NCBI GenBank assembly: GCA_023395515.1
Contig: JAEWZB010000092.1
Location: 1 to 57,391 of the forward strand
Direction of reading: 5' to 3'
DNA length: 57,391 bases
From: Bacillota bacterium
GTDB lineage: Bacteria > Bacillota > Syntrophomonadia > Syntrophomonadales > Syntrophomonadaceae
In this document: positions 53,849 to 57,391 of the stretch, piece by piece
Layout of the letters: every line of letters starts with the position of its first letter
Numbering within the stretch: the stretch's first letter is position 1
Position numbers and translations under genes: made by a program
The notes under the pieces: generated by a model
The model's input: the letters and a program-made list of their open reading frames with translations, nothing else
The model's database searches: none
Told to the model about the DNA's origin: nothing

Positions 53849-54292
53849 ATGCCTAAACTAATATATCTGGCTATAGCCGCAGCTTCCGGAGCAGCTATGG
53901 CTCTGCAGGGAACCTTTAATTCTGCTTTAGGGAAAATTATCGGTATATGGGAATCTACTTTAGTTGTTCACATTATAGGAACTCTTACAGTTTTAATAAT
54001 TATGCTGGTAATAAGCAATGGTTTCGGCAACTTTTCTAAACTGGGGGAGGTTCCTTGGTATGCTTATTTGGGGGGCATTTTAAATGTACTTATCATATTT
54101 GCTGTAGTCAAAACTATGCCCCAGATTGGAGTAGGTAATGCCACCACTGCTATAATAGTAGCTCAAATTTCTACCGCGGTTTTAATAGATGCTTTAGGGT
54201 TATTCGGCATGAAAAAATATGATTTTCAATATATTGATTTATTAGGTATAGCTCTACTGGCCATTGGAGCCAGAATATTATTATTAGATTAA
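53849..54292 (+). CDS. DMT-superfamily YdcZ-like (DUF606) membrane protein
   Basis: The 147-residue protein has five hydrophobic segments and the DUF606 pattern: AIAAASGAAMALQGTFNSALG at the start, PWYAYLGGILNVLII and GVGNATTAIIVAQI. This half-size DMT family may work as a homo- or heterodimer. Substrate is unknown. AAGGAGAAAAAA precedes the ATG. It is followed by nurA after an inverted repeat. Confidence 0.85.
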   Translation: MPKLIYLAIAAASGAAMALQGTFNSALGKIIGIWESTLVVHIIGTLTVLIIMLVISNGFGNFSKLGEVPWYAYLGGILNVLIIFAVVKTMPQIGVGNATTAIIVAQISTAVLIDALGLFGMKKYDFQYIDLLGIALLAIGARILLLD

Positions 54293-54305
54293 TGCTTCCT
54301 ACTAT

Positions 54306-54409
54306 TACGCAGGGAAAATAGTTTATAATACAAGAAAGATTAGATGGTAAAATTAATTAACTTTCGAGGTATTATATGCTAGATAAGGATATCCTATTTT
54401 CCCTGCGTA
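54306..54409. repeat. Perfect 16-bp inverted repeat spanning the nurA start
   Basis: TACGCAGGGAAAATAG (54306-54321) and its exact reverse complement (54394-54409) enclose 72 bases that hold a TATAAT-like -10 element, the ribosome site and the first six codons of nurA. The downstream arm is inside the coding sequence. Confidence 0.8.
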
Positions 54410-55350
54410 GTTTTAATGATAAGTTAAAGAGTGAAGCTTTTAACCTTTTTAATACTGACCTGGTCAGAAACCGGCTGACTGCTAAAGGACAGTTTAAAAA
54501 AGCGGTTAAATCGTCCCCGGAAAATATGAAAGTCTTAACTAAAGGCCGTTCTATAACTGCAGTAGATGGTTCCAGGCTAGAGTATGGATCTTTTTATCCA
54601 TATCATCTAGCTTTTTTGCGTACCCTGGCCGGTACTACCGGAAAAGAAGATATTATGGACAGCCAAGTCTTAACTCCCTTAAATCCGGAGGTGCAAGGTC
54701 TAGTGGAGAATTTGGCCTCCAAAAATAAAATATCTAATGATGAAGCTTTAAAAATATATTTAAAAAGGGCCCTGGCTCAGATGGAACTTAAGACTGCCTT
54801 AGAGGCAGTTAAAAAATACCGGCCTTTTATGCTGATGCTGGATGGGGGATTTTTGCTATTTGATAGATTTCCCGAATGGCAATTGCTATGTGCAGAGTGT
54901 TTAGAGAATGAGACTATACTGGTGGGAGTAATAGAAGAAATAGCCACAGCGGAAATTGCTCCCATGATAGATATTGAAGCCATAGGCAGACCTAGAATCT
55001 ATGACCGGGAGATATTATTCGGCTTATTTGACAAAGGAGAATACCTGCATTTCGATCCTGGATATAAAATCAAAAAAGACTATTCCACGGTTTTTGCCCG
55101 GCTTAGTACTTCTCCCCAAGCCATAGCAGTTGACTTTTTGGCGGAACAAGAAGCCGACATAGAAAAAGCTATTAATTTTCTTTTTACCTTGACCCCAGCT
55201 AATGGACAAGGTATTCCTTCCTGGTTACAATTAATTGATGCCCAGGTAAGACTGCGCAAAAAGGAAATAGATAGGCTTTTGTATACTTGTATAGATGCAG
55301 ATTTAATCGAGAAGTATTTTATACCTAACCGGGAGAGACGGATATACTAA
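54376..55350 (+). CDS. nurA: NurA-type DNA-end processing nuclease
   Basis: The 324-residue protein has the NurA fold motifs: ITAVDGSRLEYG with Asp64 as metal ligand and LMLDGGFLLFDR with Asp156 as the second. RPRIYDREILFGLF and FARLSTSPQAIAVDFL follow toward the C-terminus. NurA is a 5'-3' nuclease that acts with HerA on DNA ends. The HerA gene begins 12 bases downstream, giving a two-gene unit. GAGGT lies 5 bases before ATG. Confidence 0.88.
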   Translation: MLDKDILFSLRSFNDKLKSEAFNLFNTDLVRNRLTAKGQFKKAVKSSPENMKVLTKGRSITAVDGSRLEYGSFYPYHLAFLRTLAGTTGKEDIMDSQVLTPLNPEVQGLVENLASKNKISNDEALKIYLKRALAQMELKTALEAVKKYRPFMLMLDGGFLLFDRFPEWQLLCAECLENETILVGVIEEIATAEIAPMIDIEAIGRPRIYDREILFGLFDKGEYLHFDPGYKIKKDYSTVFARLSTSPQAIAVDFLAEQEADIEKAINFLFTLTPANGQGIPSWLQLIDAQVRLRKKEIDRLLYTCIDADLIEKYFIPNRERRIY

Positions 55351-55362
55351 GGGGGCAGTAAT

Positions 55363-57228
55363 ATGCAAATAGTTGGTACCACTAATGAACATGAGGTATG
55401 GGCGGCATCAGGGCAGCGCAGTTTTAGACTTAACGAGCTGCTGATTATAGAAGATAGTTTTTTGCATTATCCGGTAGGAGAGGTAATCGAAACTTATTCG
55501 GTTAATCCTTTTATACCATCTATAGATGAAAAATCCCCGGTTTTAGTTGATGGGGAAGTAATGAATGCCTTAAATAGTCTGGGCTATGAAATAGCCGAGG
55601 AAATGATTTATTTTGCTAAATTAAGAATTATCAGTGAGCTGTTTTATCCGGTTACAACCGGAGCTAACATACGGGAACCGCAATTTGATGAGGTACGGGA
55701 TTTACTTATTAAAACCTTACCAGATCAAGGCCTTACCCTAGGAATAATTCAGGGAACCGAAGGGCTGACTGCTTCCTTGCCTTTAGCCTTGCAGCAAGTT
55801 GCTCCTTTATTTGATACTAAAAAAGGCATTAGCCCCCAAGTAGGAGTACCTTTTGTTTTCGACTATAAATCCATGAATAATTATCCCCATATGGGGGTTT
55901 TCGGGGGTTCAGGATCAGGCAAATCTTTTGGCTTAAGGGTTATAATAGAAGAACTAATGGAAAAAAAAGTACCCTTGTTAGTTTTTGATCCCCATTATGA
56001 AATGAGCTTTAAAGATATTTTCGATGAAAATTTACCAGATGATTTTAAGCAAAGCTATGAGCGTTCTTGTGTGGTAGTTACCGTAGGTACTGATGTAGGA
56101 GTGAAATTTGATACTTTAACCGCCGGGGATTTAGGTAATCTGCTCAGTGCCGTCAGCCCTATAACCGAAGCCATGGAAAATGCCGTTGCCGCTGTATTAG
56201 AACCCAAAGACCGTCTCAACTTGTTTACCGACCGTCTCAATACTCTGATAGCCTTATTAGAAAGTCCGGCTGATGATTATTATAAACAAGAGTTTATGAA
56301 CCGTACCGATATCGAAGAAAATAAAAAGCTATATTATTGGAATAAACTTTTAGCCTTAAAAAAACAAGTAGGCCAGTTAAGTACTTTAAAGTCTATTAAT
56401 TGGCGCTTATCCCGGCTAGTTCGGCAAGGCGTTTTTATGGATCAAGGGATTAAAAAAATTGAAGAAGGCTTAAAAGCACAAAAAACCGTAATTATTCGCG
56501 GCACTATCTGGATGCTTAGGGTTTATGCCGCTTATGTACTGCGTAACGTATATAATAAAAGAAGAGATTACCGGGATGCGGTGCAAAAAGGGCATACGGT
56601 AGAAGAAAAATTTCCTCCTTTTATAGTAATAACTGATGAAGCCCATAACTTTGCGCCCCGGGGCGATCATAATGTGCCCTCCCGCCGGGAAATAAGAGAA
56701 ATAGCCCAGGAAGGCAGAAAATATGGGGTTTTTCTCATACTGGCCACCCAAAGACCGGCTTTGTTAGATGATACTACTAATGCCCAATTAAATACTAAGA
56801 TAATCTTTCGCACCGTAAGGTCCACAGACTTGACCGTAATAAGAGAAGAAACTGACATAGGCAGTGAAGATATAAAAAGATTGCCCTATTTGCCTTCCGG
56901 GACCGGCTATATTTCATCCCCGGTTATCGGACGGACTATGTCGGTTAAAGTTAGGGTTTCTAAGACCAGAAGCCCCCATCAATTAAATCCTTTTGATGAA
57001 TTAGAAAACCAGACTAATGAGCATTTTGCCACCATAGTCAAAATTATAAATGATTATTTGCCGGTCAATGAATCTAACCTTATTGATATAATTTTGAAAC
57101 TGGAAGATGAAAAAATTAATCTTAGCGAAGCGGAACTGATTAATTATTTAGATAAAATGGTGGAGCAGGAATTAGTTATAAGAGAGAAAAACCCGCTTTT
57201 GGGACTAGTTTATAGTAGTAAGGCGTGA
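55363..57228 (+). CDS. herA: HerA-type bipolar DNA translocase/helicase
   Basis: The 621-residue protein has an N-terminal HAS-barrel-like region. The FtsK/HerA ATPase follows, with Walker A GGSGSGKS (Lys187), Walker B in IVITDEAHNF, and GVFLILATQRPALLDD carrying the sensor residues. HerA forms a hexamer that drives NurA along DNA ends during repair. The C-terminus (KTRSPHQLNPFDE and on) is helical. It ends in a GCGTGA context whose repeats continue past the stop. Confidence 0.9.
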   Translation: MQIVGTTNEHEVWAASGQRSFRLNELLIIEDSFLHYPVGEVIETYSVNPFIPSIDEKSPVLVDGEVMNALNSLGYEIAEEMIYFAKLRIISELFYPVTTGANIREPQFDEVRDLLIKTLPDQGLTLGIIQGTEGLTASLPLALQQVAPLFDTKKGISPQVGVPFVFDYKSMNNYPHMGVFGGSGSGKSFGLRVIIEELMEKKVPLLVFDPHYEMSFKDIFDENLPDDFKQSYERSCVVVTVGTDVGVKFDTLTAGDLGNLLSAVSPITEAMENAVAAVLEPKDRLNLFTDRLNTLIALLESPADDYYKQEFMNRTDIEENKKLYYWNKLLALKKQVGQLSTLKSINWRLSRLVRQGVFMDQGIKKIEEGLKAQKTVIIRGTIWMLRVYAAYVLRNVYNKRRDYRDAVQKGHTVEEKFPPFIVITDEAHNFAPRGDHNVPSRREIREIAQEGRKYGVFLILATQRPALLDDTTNAQLNTKIIFRTVRSTDLTVIREETDIGSEDIKRLPYLPSGTGYISSPVIGRTMSVKVRVSKTRSPHQLNPFDELENQTNEHFATIVKIINDYLPVNESNLIDIILKLEDEKINLSEAELINYLDKMVEQELVIREKNPLLGLVYSSKA

Positions 57229-57391
57229 GGCGTGAAAGTGGTAGACGTAGGGGCGGCCTTTGGCCGCCTCAGACTGTCCGAAAACCATAAAAAAATCAAA
57301 GAAAAAAAGAGTATACAGGCACCGAGAAAACGGAAAAAAAGCTATAATAAACATAAAAGAGTAAGAATGGCGGTGCTAAAAATGGGATATA
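57229..57391 (+). other. Region after herA: repeats, GC-rich hairpin, possible start of another gene
   Basis: The stop of herA lies in a GGCGTGAGGCGTGA repeat. A strong hairpin follows (GGCGGCC-TTT-GGCCGCC, 57252-57268) without a T tract, then an A-rich stretch with TATAAT near 57343. An ATG at 57367 or 57382 could open a further gene that leaves the window. Too little is visible to name it. Confidence 0.35.

Noticed and set aside
1..57391. CRISPR arrays, rRNA genes, transposases
   Set aside because: I looked for regularly spaced repeats, rRNA cores and transposase motifs and saw none.

Overview
The window looks like a chromosomal segment of an anaerobic, endospore-forming Clostridia-type Firmicute with fairly low GC. 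Evidence: a SpoIIP sporulation hydrolase, a DUF4489 protein typical of clostridial spore formers, strong AGGAGG-type ribosome sites with frequent GTG and TTG starts, a tryptophan T-box, and an HdrA/MvhD electron-transfer cluster usual in strict anaerobes (acetogens, syntrophs, Peptococcaceae-like lineages). I cannot fix the genus from sequence alone. There is no rRNA, CRISPR array or recognisable transposase.

Layout. 1-8700: partial DNRLRE protein, DUF4489 protein, class A PBP, AzlC/AzlD exporter, metallo-beta-lactamase-fold protein, LonB-type protease with an overlapping lipoprotein. 8770-11940: chemoreceptor, DUF2197 zinc-ribbon protein, YigZ protein, a 35-residue membrane peptide behind a promoter bracketed by two LexA-like boxes, and a small coiled-coil protein. 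12070-15450 (minus): AgrC/LytTR-type two-component system and an alpha/beta hydrolase. 15540-18370: a two-gene module (deoxynucleoside kinase fused to a deoxyribosyltransferase-like domain, then a two-TM protein with a GAF-like C-terminus) bracketed by identical 19-bp direct repeats and followed by tRNA-Arg(CCG). 18420-20850 (minus): MFS transporter and SpoIIP. 21100-25100: leader region with a UGA-interrupted frame and a hairpin, then hdrA-mvhD-Fe/S protein and the stump of a fourth gene. 25150-33090: adenosylhomocysteinase, and divergently GT4, two GH57 enzymes and a SAM methyltransferase. 33230-35790: cardiolipin synthase, small membrane protein, thioesterase, DUF3343. 35830-42080 (minus): secreted or anchored proteins, VanW, ABM monooxygenase and a GGDEF protein; several look richer in GC than their neighbours. 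42420-49230: T-box and complete trpEGDCFBA operon. 49238-57391: pseudogene scrap, DinG-like helicase, 28-residue membrane peptide, SfsA, TIGR04086 membrane protein, ZIP transporter, YdcZ-type protein, NurA and HerA.

How the genes fit together. The trp operon is a closed regulatory unit: T-box with a UGG specifier, terminator, seven genes mostly joined by 4-base overlaps. The Hdr genes should form a soluble flavin/iron-sulfur module. The GT4-GH57-GH57-methyltransferase run suggests synthesis of an alpha-glucan that may be methylated, with adenosylhomocysteinase nearby able to remove the methylation by-product. NurA/HerA form a DNA-end-processing pair. The best candidates for something undescribed are the kinase/transferase plus 2TM-GAF module, the SOS-type 35-residue membrane peptide, and the UGA-plus-hairpin leader before hdrA.
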